DNA of 7,149 bases from Nitrospinota bacterium (GTDB taxonomy: Bacteria; Nitrospinota_A; UBA7883). Of the stretch, positions 1-7,149 are shown piece by piece. The stretch spans positions 1 to 7,149 of the forward strand of contig JAOUNV010000092.1 of the NCBI GenBank assembly GCA_029880775.1. Reading direction: 5' to 3'. A program made the position numbers and the translations under genes. Every line of letters starts with the position of its first letter. Within the stretch, counting starts at the first letter, position 1. The notes below the pieces were generated by a model. That model saw only the letters and a list, made by a program, of their open reading frames with translations, was not told the DNA's origin and did not search any database.

Positions 1-566
1 TCCGACAGCCTTTGCACCTGCTCCACCAATTCGGCGGCCGAGGCGCTCCGGCTCTTCCCCCTGGCGATGCGGACCACACAAAAAGAACAGACCTCGTCGC
101 AGCCGGACTGGACGTTGAGATAGGCGTTGGTCCTACCGCTCATCCCTGTGACCGGGCGGACGGGGAGCCTCTCCGGCATGTCGCCATGGGCCACCATCAC
201 CAGGGCCTTCCCTTCAGGCTGGCTGTCCAGCTTTTGCAATGCCTGGGTCATGGCGAATTTTTCCGTGTTACCCAGCACCAGGTCCACCCCTTCCACAGAG
301 GCCACATCGGCGGGGCTGGTCTCCGAATAGCATCCGGTGACCACCACCCTGGCGTCTGGATTGCCAGCCCGGGCGGCGCGAATGGCGGCGCGGGCGCTGG
401 CGGCGCTCTTGCCGGTGACAGCGCATGTGTTGATCACCACCACATCGGCGGGTCCATCCTCCGCTGTGGTCTGGGAATATCCCGCCTGACCCAGCTCATG
501 AGCCAGCTCGGCGCTCTCCAGGCGGTTATACCTGCATCCCAGTGTGGTGAAAGCAATTTTCTTCAT
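1..566 (-). CDS. mtaB: MtaB/MiaB-family tRNA methylthiotransferase, N-terminal part (runs off left edge)
   Basis: This is the 5' part (188 codons plus 2 nt) of a radical-SAM methylthiotransferase, probably the one that converts t6A37 to ms2t6A37 in ANN-decoding tRNAs, acting in the cytoplasm. The amino-terminal UPF0004-type domain carries the three expected Fe-S cluster cysteines: C11 in TLGCRYNRLES, C48 in NTCAVT and C79 in TGCYS. The radical-SAM CxxxCxxC motif follows as CDEVCSFC (C156, C160, C163), then ARGKSRS. The NTCAVT and ARGKSRS motifs favour MtaB over MiaB or RimO, but the carboxy-terminal radical-SAM half and TRAM domain lie outside, so the exact subfamily is inferred. The ATG at 566 gives MKKIAFTTLGC, which matches the usual family start closely. 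Only a weak GGA lies just upstream. The gene is divergent from the AT-rich PIN-like gene and separated from it by 177 bp. Confidence 0.88.
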   Translation of the reverse strand, partial: MKKIAFTTLGCRYNRLESAELAHELGQAGYSQTTAEDGPADVVVINTCAVTGKSAASARAAIRAARAGNPDARVVVTGCYSETSPADVASVEGVDLVLGNTEKFAMTQALQKLDSQPEGKALVMVAHGDMPERLPVRPVTGMSGRTNAYLNVQSGCDEVCSFCVVRIARGKSRSASAAELVEQVQRLS

Positions 567-575
567 GATCCGTTA

Positions 576-581
576 ATTATA
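576..581 (-). promoter_or_regulatory. Candidate -10 box for mtaB (near-leaderless)
   Basis: A perfect TATAAT hexamer on the minus strand lies 9 nt upstream of the mtaB ATG (566). Transcription starting about 6-7 nt downstream would begin almost at the start codon and give a near-leaderless mRNA, which fits the lack of a good Shine-Dalgarno. The 17-nt-spaced -35 position (599-604) reads TTCCGC, only three of six consensus matches, so a chance hexamer in AT-rich DNA is a real alternative. Confidence 0.3.
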
Positions 582-697
582 CATAAAGGCGCCCAAAGGC
601 GGAACCATGAGGGGAGGGGCCCCGGACTCTTTTACCACGATCCCTTGAGTTGCTGAACCTACACAGCAAAGCATAATTATTAACACCCTTTATATAC

Positions 698-703
698 TAT
701 AAT
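698..703 (+). promoter_or_regulatory. Candidate -10 box for the PIN-like gene
   Basis: A perfect TATAAT lies on the plus strand 40 nt upstream of the ATG at 744, within the AT-rich stretch 671-720. No well-placed -35 box is visible; TTAACA at 680-685 is only 12 nt away, too close for a normal spacer. Between this box and the gene lies AAGAGAG (728-734), a plausible ribosome-binding site 9 nt before the ATG. The promoter assignment is tentative because AT-rich DNA produces such hexamers by chance. Confidence 0.3.
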
Positions 704-743
704 AACAATATTCGCATAATAAACCTTAAGAGAGACGACATTT

Positions 744-1310
744 ATGGAAAATATTTCAGTGTTACTGGACACCAGCATTGCTTGGGATTATTTGTGCTAT
801 TCGCAAAATCAGGATAAATATCTTGCGCGACTGAACATTTTGAATAAACGGAAAGAGGATCTTCGGAATTTCATCAAGCTTCTCGATGAAAGGCAACCAG
901 GAATTCATATCTCATGGTTTTGTAATGGTAAAGCTGATCACAAGCTAAAGGAGAAATATTCTTCTAAATGGGAGGCAATGAAAGGAAAATATTCTATTGA
1001 AATGTCTTCTATCCCTCTAACACTTTTAGATGGGAGTCATTTGCTTGATGGCTCAATTATGCTTGGTGGCAACAGCGGAGGAGAATATTCTTTCCTTACC
1101 ACATCACTAAAAGAACGTTTTGATACTGAACATTTAGAGACTGCAAATGAGCATAATCATTACTGCTGGCTAACAATAGATTATAAAAAAACACAGCAAT
1201 TACGAAAGAGAAAAATCGGCAACGGAATAACCGATAAAATGATAAAAATGGCAATGACCCCTAGTGAATTATATTTAGAATTATTTGAGCGGGCAATAGG
1301 TCAAAGTTAA
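744..1310 (+). CDS. Putative diverged PIN-like domain protein (possible RNase), solitary
   Basis: This 188-residue soluble protein has no firm family match that I recognise, but its pattern resembles PIN-domain nucleases. It opens with a hydrophobic strand ending in VLLDTS (D9, the usual first metal-binding Asp position). A late segment DTEHLETANEHNHYCWLTID (residues 127-146) resembles the PIN core in which an acidic residue and a DxxH-type helix lead to a strand ending in LTxD (here D146). It finishes with MAMTPSELYLEL (169-180), like the closing TPxEF of many PIN proteins. If this is correct, D9, D127 or E129, E132 and D146 would be candidate metal ligands, and the product could cleave RNA. 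The central part, about residues 50-125, is not recognisable. No signal peptide or membrane segment is visible. AAGAGAG lies 9 nt before the ATG. The gene is AT-rich, unlike both neighbours, which suggests horizontal transfer. No partner antitoxin gene is visible beside it. Coding status is well supported; the fold is an inference from motif shape. Confidence 0.6.
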   Translation: MENISVLLDTSIAWDYLCYSQNQDKYLARLNILNKRKEDLRNFIKLLDERQPGIHISWFCNGKADHKLKEKYSSKWEAMKGKYSIEMSSIPLTLLDGSHLLDGSIMLGGNSGGEYSFLTTSLKERFDTEHLETANEHNHYCWLTIDYKKTQQLRKRKIGNGITDKMIKMAMTPSELYLELFERAIGQS

Positions 1311-1315
1311 AGCAG

Positions 1316-1345
1316 AAGTGATTGTATCGCTGCATTAATCAACTT
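1316..1345 (+). terminator. Weak imperfect inverted repeat, possible terminator of the PIN-like gene
   Basis: AAGTGATT (1316-1323) can pair with AATCAACTT (1337-1345) with one bulged base around a 13-nt loop, and the right arm runs into TTCTCTATTCT. The stem is AT-rich and weak. It occupies the 39-nt gap between the convergent PIN-like and ATPase D genes. No strong GC hairpin with a T tract is visible for either strand, so this is the only candidate terminator I can offer for the plus strand. Confidence 0.2.
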
Positions 1346-1349
1346 TTCT

Positions 1350-1991
1350 CTATTCTACGGTGTGTGCCCCACTTCGCAGGTTCTTGAACCGTTTCAGGCG
1401 GAACCGGTCGTCCCGTTCCATCTCCTCCAGCCGGGAGGATATCTTTTCCATGTCCCTGGCGATCTGGGGCAGCAGCCGCATGTTCAACGCGTTTATCCTG
1501 CGCGTGGTCCGTTGTATAGCCCCCCCCATCTCCAGCAGCCGGAACTCCGCCACCCCCGCAGAGGCCAATGTATTCAGCACCGTCTCGAAGTTTTCCGCCG
1601 TTCCATCCACCGCCATGCTCCTGTAGCCTGGCGCGGAACCACGCCCGAAGGGGTCCCTGCGCGCGTCGGGGAAATCTATCCTGGGTGACTTGACCCCCCA
1701 CACTTTTTTCATGTCTATATCAAAGCTCACCTTCCGCTGGGAGGCTATCGCCTGGGTGGCCAGAAAGTGGTCCGGCTCCTGGGCCCTTGCCATCACCAGC
1801 GAGCGGGCCGCCTCGGTCATGTTCGCCTCCAGCCGCTCCCGAATAGCGTGGAGGTCCATCACCATGTGGCGAAACTCGATCAGCAGCGCGTCCTTTTTGC
1901 TGGTGAGGATCTCCACCCCGTGGGAGACCAGCTTCTTCCTTCCCCGCAGCCGGATCAGCTCAAGCCTGCTTATCTTTGTCGAGTTCATCAT
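1350..1991 (-). CDS. atpD: V/A-type ATPase subunit D (central stalk)
   Basis: Subunit D is the long coiled-coil shaft of the V/A-ATPase rotor. It turns inside the A3B3 head and, with F, links it to the membrane ring. The 213-residue length is normal. The amino-terminal helix shows the family pattern ISRLELIRLRGRKKL followed by KKDALLIEF (about residues 33-41). The middle contains VWGVKSPRIDF, the usual VxGVKxP segment. The carboxy-terminal helix carries RTTRRINALNMRLLPQI (about 163-179) and ends in a charged ERDDRFRLKRFKNL tail. Two adjacent ATGs exist, at 1991 and 1988. AAGAGG (1994-1999) is only 2 nt from the first but 5 nt from the second, so translation may start at 1988 (212 residues). 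The gene overlaps the end of B by 32 nt and is the last gene of the cluster seen here. A run of eight G's encodes M155-G-G-A158. Confidence 0.93.
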   Translation of the reverse strand: MMNSTKISRLELIRLRGRKKLVSHGVEILTSKKDALLIEFRHMVMDLHAIRERLEANMTEAARSLVMARAQEPDHFLATQAIASQRKVSFDIDMKKVWGVKSPRIDFPDARRDPFGRGSAPGYRSMAVDGTAENFETVLNTLASAGVAEFRLLEMGGAIQRTTRRINALNMRLLPQIARDMEKISSRLEEMERDDRFRLKRFKNLRSGAHTVE

Positions 1992-3416
1992 CGCCTCTTT
2001 GTGGCCGATATTTGTTTATCATATCCCTGCTCACCCGCACCAGGTCCCTATCCTCTATGCCCTCCAGCAAGGCCCATCCCGCCGCCAGGGTCTGCTCCAT
2101 GTCACGCCGTGATTCCCCTTGGTGGATAAAATCCTTTTCGAACCGGTCGGCGAACCGCACATAACCCCGGTCCTCCTCTGTGAGCCCCTCCTCGCCGATG
2201 ATCGACGCCACCCGACGCTGCTCCACCCCCCTGGCGTACAGCATATACAGTTGGTCCGCCAGCTGCCGATGATCCTCCCTGGTGCTTTTAGCGCCGATGG
2301 CATGGTCCATCAGGCGCGACAGCGAAGGCAAGGCGTTGATGGGGGGGAAGACACCTTTCCGGTTCAGGTCCCGGTCCAGCACGATCTGCCCTTCGGTGAT
2401 ATAGCCGGTCAGGTCCGCGATGGGGTGGGTGATGTCGTCATCCGGCATGGTCAGGATCGGAAGCTGGGTGATGGAGCCAGGCTTTCCCCTTATCCTCCCC
2501 GCCCGTTCATATAGCCCCGCCAGGTCTGTATACATGTATCCAGGATATCCACGCCTGCCGGGTATCTCCTCCCTGGCCGAGGATATCTCCCGCAGTGCGT
2601 TGCAGTAGTTTGTCATGTCGGTGAGCACCACCAGCACATGGTAGTCCAGATCGAAGGCCAGATACTCCGCCGCCGTCAGCGCCAGCCGGGGGGTGATGAA
2701 CCGTTCTATCACCGGGTCCCCCGCCAGATTCATAAACACCACTGAGTGCTCTATGGCGCCGCTCTGGTGGAACGAGTTGTAAAAGTAATCCGCCTCCCGA
2801 CCGGTGATCCCCATCCCAGCGAACACCAGCGCGAATTTGCCAGTCTGGCCCGCCAGCCCCTGGCCCGCCAGCCCCTGGCCCGCCAGCCCCTGGTTAGCCA
2901 GCCCCGCGTTATTGATGATCAGGTTGGCCAGCTCGTTGGAGGGGAGACCCGCGCCGGAGAAAATAGGCAGCTTCTGCCCTCGGGCTAAGGTGTTCAATCC
3001 ATCAATAGCGCTCACCCCCGTCATCATGAAATCGCGGGGAAGCTCCCGCTGGACCGGGTTGATGGCCGAGCCGGAGACATCGCGGCGGTGGGCGGGGATC
3101 AGTGGCGGCGCCCCATCCATCGGAGCGCCATCCCCCCTGAACATCCGCCCCAGGATCAGCGGGGAGAGGCTCATCTCTATCGGCTCTCCGTGGAAGCGGA
3201 CCACGGCTGTGGCGGGGCTTATCCCCCTGGTGGGGCCAAACACCTGCAGAGCCGCGAACTTATCGCTGATTTCTATCACCTGACCCAGCATTGATCTCTC
3301 CGGCCCAGTGACGATGGTGGCCATCTCGCCATAGGAGACTCCCTTGATACCACGGACAAATATCAGCGGCCCCTTCACCGCGTCCACTGTCTGATATTCA
3401 GTAACGATACTCCGGC

Positions 3417-3420
<4 letters not shown>
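1960..3420 (-). CDS. atpB: V/A-type ATPase subunit B (regulatory head subunit) with repeat-expanded loop
   Basis: Subunit B is the non-catalytic nucleotide-binding partner of A in the A3B3 head. The protein has 486 residues, slightly long for a family of roughly 460-470. The amino-terminal barrel begins VTEYQTVDAVKGPLIFVRG. The degenerate P-loop of B is IFSGAGLPSNELA (153-165), which lacks the GKT of true Walker A motifs, as expected. VFAGMGITGREADYF (199-213), VLTDMTNYCNALREIS (265-280), REEIPGRRGYPGYMYTDL (283-300) and LTMPDDDITHPIADLTGYI (323-341) are all strongly conserved family segments. Between the P-loop helix and the next strand lie four pentapeptides, GLANQ then three GLAGQ (173-192), an oddity described separately. 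GGAGG (3425-3429) sits 4 nt before the ATG inside the end of A. A and B overlap by 4 nt (ATGA) and B overlaps D by 32 nt. Confidence 0.96.
1994..1999 (-). promoter_or_regulatory. Ribosome-binding site of ATPase subunit D, inside the B gene
   Basis: AAGAGG on the minus strand precedes the tandem ATGATG at 1991-1986. The spacing of 5 nt favours the second ATG (1988) over the first (2 nt). It lies within the coding sequence of B, 35-40 nt before its stop, so ribosomes finishing B can reinitiate on D. Confidence 0.55.
2845..2904 (-). repeat. Four tandem 15-bp in-frame repeats encoding GLA(N/G)Q in subunit B
   Basis: On the minus strand, four consecutive 15-nt units run from 2904 down to 2845. 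The first (2890-2904) reads GGGCTGGCTAACCAG. The next three (2875-2889, 2860-2874, 2845-2859) are identical to each other, GGGCTGGCGGGCCAG, and differ from the first at three positions. Each unit is five codons, so copy-number change adds or removes GLAGQ without breaking the frame. Perfect identity of the last three units indicates recent expansion, probably by replication slippage. Confidence 0.97.
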
Positions 3421-5161
<1,741 letters not shown>

Positions 5162-5162
<1 letters not shown>

Positions 5163-5500
5163 CAGAATTTTATCCTGAAGTGGAATCCGATGGCCCTGAA
5201 AGCCATTTCCTCTGTGTATTTATCCGCCTCGGGGCTGATGTCCCACATCTCCGGATAGCGATAGCGCGCCAGGATGGGGAGCACGGAGCGCTTCAAGGCG
5301 GCCTGGTTGCGACGGCTTATCCACGGCTCCATCTCCTCCGGCATGGCCAGTATACCCACTTCCTTTTCCCGGATGGCCCGCTCCAGGATCTGGTTTAGCT
5401 GGTCCGGGGTGTTCACGGGCGAGGCTTGGGCCCCGCCCAGCCGGAACCCCGCTTCCTGGCCCCACCGGCAGACAACCTTCATTATCCTGGCCTGGCTCAT
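5162..5500 (-). CDS. atpF: V/A-type ATPase subunit F (central stalk)
   Basis: Subunit F is the small Rossmann-like protein bound to D in the central rotor stalk, and it modulates activity in studied homologues. This copy has 112 residues, close to the usual 100-110. The recognisable parts are GFRLGGAQ (18-25), matching the family GFRLAG turn, VGILAMPEEME (48-58), matching the second strand and the loop after it, and LPILARYR (73-80), matching the P-I strand. It is identified from these plus its place between C and A. The amino-terminal strand reads MKVVCRWGQEAG rather than the usual VIGD form, so the loop is atypical. The start at 5500 overlaps the C stop as ATGA and has AGGAG (5511-5515) 10 nt upstream. 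An internal ATG at 5482 (residue 7) would give a family-typical amino terminus but its AGGA is only 2 nt away. The stop shares one base with A. Confidence 0.87.
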
Positions 5501-6525
5501 GACATGCGGGCTCCTATGAATCGGCGCGATACCACATCCACGGTGGAGCAGGTGGCGCCGCAATATACGGCGTTTTTCACATCGGCTATCATGGCGTCGA
5601 GCTCCTCTATAAAAAGGAAAAAGCCCCATGCCCCGCCCGGATTGGTGATATGCATTCTCCTGTATCGTTTCAACAGCGCGTTTTTCAGCGCGGTGGATAG
5701 CCCATATGGGGAGTCGAGCTTTTCCGGATCCAGCCTTAATTTCATTTTGCTCTGGATCAACGCCAGAGCGTCTCTTTCCGCCGGGGCCGCGGCGATGGAG
5801 AGAAAATCTGTCAGACCGATCCGCCCCCCTCCCTGGATATAAAGCTCGGAGCGGGAAGGGCCATCCTGCCCGGCCTGGCGCAACATCCATCCATTTTTCG
5901 CGTTGATCGTGTCCAGTTGGTCCCGGAAATATTCCACGCGCCTGGAGCCCAGCTTGGGTTTGTGTTTGTTCAAGTATCCATTAAAAAAGTGGCGCTCCAT
6001 GAAAAACTCGCCCGCCACCGGATCCTCGGCGAATTTATCCGCGTCCACCGCCTGCGCCAGGGGATGACTGGCCCTGGCCAGCGCCGCGCAGAATTCGGCT
6101 GGCTTCATATGGGCGTTCCACAGGCCGGCCCTTTTCAAGGGCAGGATATATGAAAGAAAAAAGAAACGTTTTTCCAGATCGGCGCCGCCGAAAGTAAGAT
6201 ACCGGACCGCAGCCTTGATCTCCTCCAGCTCCCACCTGGCCACAAAGATGTCCCAATCCTGCGGCCACGCCTCCGCCGCCCGGGCCGCGAAGAGCCGCTT
6301 TATCCGCAGGCTCCCCTCGTTCACCAGACGCAGCACCAGGGGGATGGTCACGGTAATGTCCTTGCGGGCGGTGAGAGCGGCGATCTCCGGCTCGAACACC
6401 GTCCCGGCCAGGGCCCTGGCCATGAATTGGCCATCCCTCCCCGCCGCCATCCGCTCCAACAGGGCAAAGGCGGGAAACTGGCTTCTCAATCCGGCCAGCC
6501 TTGTGTTGGCGTATTCAACCAGCAT
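5497..6525 (-). CDS. atpC: V/A-type ATPase subunit C (AC39/d-type rotor adaptor)
   Basis: Subunit C is the funnel-shaped adaptor that couples the D-F stalk to the membrane K ring. It is the homologue of eukaryotic subunit d (AC39). The 342-residue length is typical. The start LVEYANTRLAGLRSQF matches the family's opening, where a YxxANxRxxxLRS-like helix begins. The protein is largely helical, with a WELEEIKAAVRYL segment (about 98-110) typical of the three-fold repeated helical bundles. The end carries GGAWGFFLFIEELDAMIADV followed by KNAVYCGAT, comparable with the YLxxKExEIxNLRxI helix of the family. Sequence conservation is low, as is usual for this subunit, so position between E and F adds weight. 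GGAGG (6532-6536) lies 6 nt before the ATG and within the E gene. It overlaps E by 11 nt and F by 4 nt. Confidence 0.87.
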   Translation of the reverse strand: MLVEYANTRLAGLRSQFPAFALLERMAAGRDGQFMARALAGTVFEPEIAALTARKDITVTIPLVLRLVNEGSLRIKRLFAARAAEAWPQDWDIFVARWELEEIKAAVRYLTFGGADLEKRFFFLSYILPLKRAGLWNAHMKPAEFCAALARASHPLAQAVDADKFAEDPVAGEFFMERHFFNGYLNKHKPKLGSRRVEYFRDQLDTINAKNGWMLRQAGQDGPSRSELYIQGGGRIGLTDFLSIAAAPAERDALALIQSKMKLRLDPEKLDSPYGLSTALKNALLKRYRRMHITNPGGAWGFFLFIEELDAMIADVKNAVYCGATCSTVDVVSRRFIGARMS

Positions 6526-7093
6526 TGGAGTCCTCCACGATCAGGTCGTCATGATGCAGATGCGCCCTCCTCTTCCACAAGTTGGCCATCGCTTCGGAGA
6601 AAAGGAACCTGGCTTGTGTCCGGCCCTCCTTGGCATGGGCGATAAAACCCTTCTCCACTCCTGTGTCCTCCACAACAGAGAATCCGTTTCCCCGCAGAGC
6701 GTTCGCCGTAGCCGGATCCGCCGCCACCCGATCTACCGCGCCGATCTCACCAATGGCCTCGGCCAGCATGGCGCCGATGAACGGGGCATACTGGGGGCTT
6801 TGCATGAACCGGCCAAACCGCTCTTCGGCCAGATGGAAGGCCAGATTGACGATACTCCATCCCCTCCCCAGAGTGGCTGCGCGGGCGCGGATTGTATTCT
6901 CGGCCACGCGAGCGCTTTCCCGCTTCCGGGTGTGCTCCCTATTCAGGCTATCAATAATCGAGTCGATCTGATCGGCCCGCTTTTGCGCATTGGCCAGGAT
7001 AGCCCCCGCTTCCGCCTCCGCTTTTTTCATGATGGCCTCTTCCCGCATTTCCGTCTCCTTTTCCAGGGCGGCCAAAAGCTTTTCCACGCTCAT
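6515..7093 (-). CDS. atpE: V/A-type ATPase subunit E (peripheral stalk)
   Basis: Subunit E pairs with a G/H-type subunit to form the peripheral stalk that holds the A3B3 head against rotation. This copy has 192 residues, a normal length. Residues from about 1 to 75 form a charged, heptad-like helix rich in Glu, Lys and Ala (KETEMREEAIMKKAEAEAG, then RADQIDSIIDSLNREHTRKR), as expected for the long stalk coiled coil. The carboxy-terminal half is globular and includes VNLAFHLAEERFGRF and a family-like PFIGAMLAEAIGEIG segment. Primary sequence is poorly conserved in E subunits, so the call rests mainly on this architecture and on its place between K and C. The start lies 7 nt after the K stop with only a weak AGG upstream, so it probably depends on ribosomes arriving from K. 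The presumed partner G/H is not in the window. Confidence 0.85.
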   Translation of the reverse strand: MSVEKLLAALEKETEMREEAIMKKAEAEAGAILANAQKRADQIDSIIDSLNREHTRKRESARVAENTIRARAATLGRGWSIVNLAFHLAEERFGRFMQSPQYAPFIGAMLAEAIGEIGAVDRVAADPATANALRGNGFSVVEDTGVEKGFIAHAKEGRTQARFLFSEAMANLWKRRAHLHHDDLIVEDSNAG

Positions 7094-7100
7094 GGGGCGC

Positions 7101-7149
7101 CTATTGCAGGATCAGATAGGCTATGACAAAGCCGAGGATGACCATGGTC
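7101..7149 (-). CDS. atpK: V/A-type ATPase subunit K (rotor ring proteolipid), carboxy-terminal tail only
   Basis: Only the last 15 codons plus stop are present: TMVILGFVIAYLILQ. This is a hydrophobic helix end with the composition expected of the final membrane segment of the K proteolipid, which forms the ion-carrying ring. The assignment rests on this and on its position directly before E, where K sits in standard V/A-ATPase operons. The ion-binding carboxylate and everything that would tell H+ from Na+ use lie outside the window. The stop is 7 nt before the E start. Confidence 0.7.
   Translation of the reverse strand, partial: TMVILGFVIAYLILQ

Noticed and set aside
607..648. Thirteen-codon plus-strand frame upstream of the PIN-like gene as an antitoxin or leader peptide
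   Set aside because: It is far too short for an antitoxin, has no clear ribosome-binding site and lies upstream of the likely promoter.
12..656. Plus-strand open frame of 214 codons
   Set aside because: It is antisense to mtaB, whose cysteine motifs and start are clear. The His/Gly-rich translation looks like a non-coding shadow.
572..684. GTTAAT-type AT-rich arms at 572-580 and 673-684 as an inverted repeat flanking part of the spacer
   Set aside because: The arms match only with a 3-nt gap and are all A/T apart from two bases, so chance similarity in AT-rich DNA is sufficient.
2845..2904. Short tandem repeats considered as a CRISPR-like or regulatory repeat array
   Set aside because: The units are 15 nt, contiguous without spacers, in frame with a conserved gene and translate cleanly, so this is a coding repeat expansion.
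5501..5890. Upstream extension of the F reading frame to 5890
   Set aside because: This part lies inside the C gene, reads as low-quality Arg/Gly sequence and is unneeded for the F family. The F motifs begin after the ATG at 5500.
6215..7126. Long plus-strand open frame of 303 codons
   Set aside because: It lies antisense to ATPase E and C, both well supported. The product is Arg/Ser/Pro-rich with no family pattern, typical of the complement of GC-rich genes.

Overview
The window is dominated by the catalytic half of a bacterial V/A-type ATPase (rotary ATPase) operon on the minus strand. It enters at the right edge with the last residues of the membrane rotor subunit K and continues leftward as E, C, F, A, B and D, ending at 1350. 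All six complete genes are tightly packed. K and E are 7 nt apart, and the following genes overlap by 11, 4, 1, 4 and 32 nt, so one transcript with translational coupling is very likely. The order K-E-C-F-A-B-D is the classic V/A-ATPase layout. Subunits I and G/H would be expected upstream, beyond position 7149.

Left of the operon is an AT-rich island of about 0.8 kb. It holds one plus-strand gene (744-1310), convergent with the ATPase genes. Its product is a diverged 188-residue protein with sequence hallmarks of a PIN-like nuclease. Base composition changes sharply here: I counted 20 of 60 G/C at 961-1020 against 44 of 60 at 3961-4020 inside the ATPase A gene. Horizontal acquisition is likely. 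Divergent from it at the left edge is the first 188 codons of a MiaB/MtaB-family radical-SAM tRNA methylthiotransferase (1-566, minus), which runs off the window.

The organism is probably a GC-rich bacterium. The MtaB protein has bacterial-type motifs and start signals are of Shine-Dalgarno type. V/A-ATPases occur in scattered bacterial phyla, and I cannot name the lineage. Neither ion specificity (H+ or Na+) nor net direction (synthesis or pumping) can be read from this window, because nearly all of K and all of I lie outside.

The most unusual feature is an in-frame tandem array of four 15-bp units (2845-2904) inside the ATPase B gene. It encodes four pentapeptides GLA(N/G)Q directly after the degenerate nucleotide-binding loop. 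The loop is about 15 residues longer than I recall for the family, which equals three added repeat units. Other points of interest are the solitary PIN-like gene, a G8 tract in the D gene, and the 32-nt B/D overlap with an internal ribosome-binding site. I see no CRISPR array, tRNA, rRNA or transposase gene.
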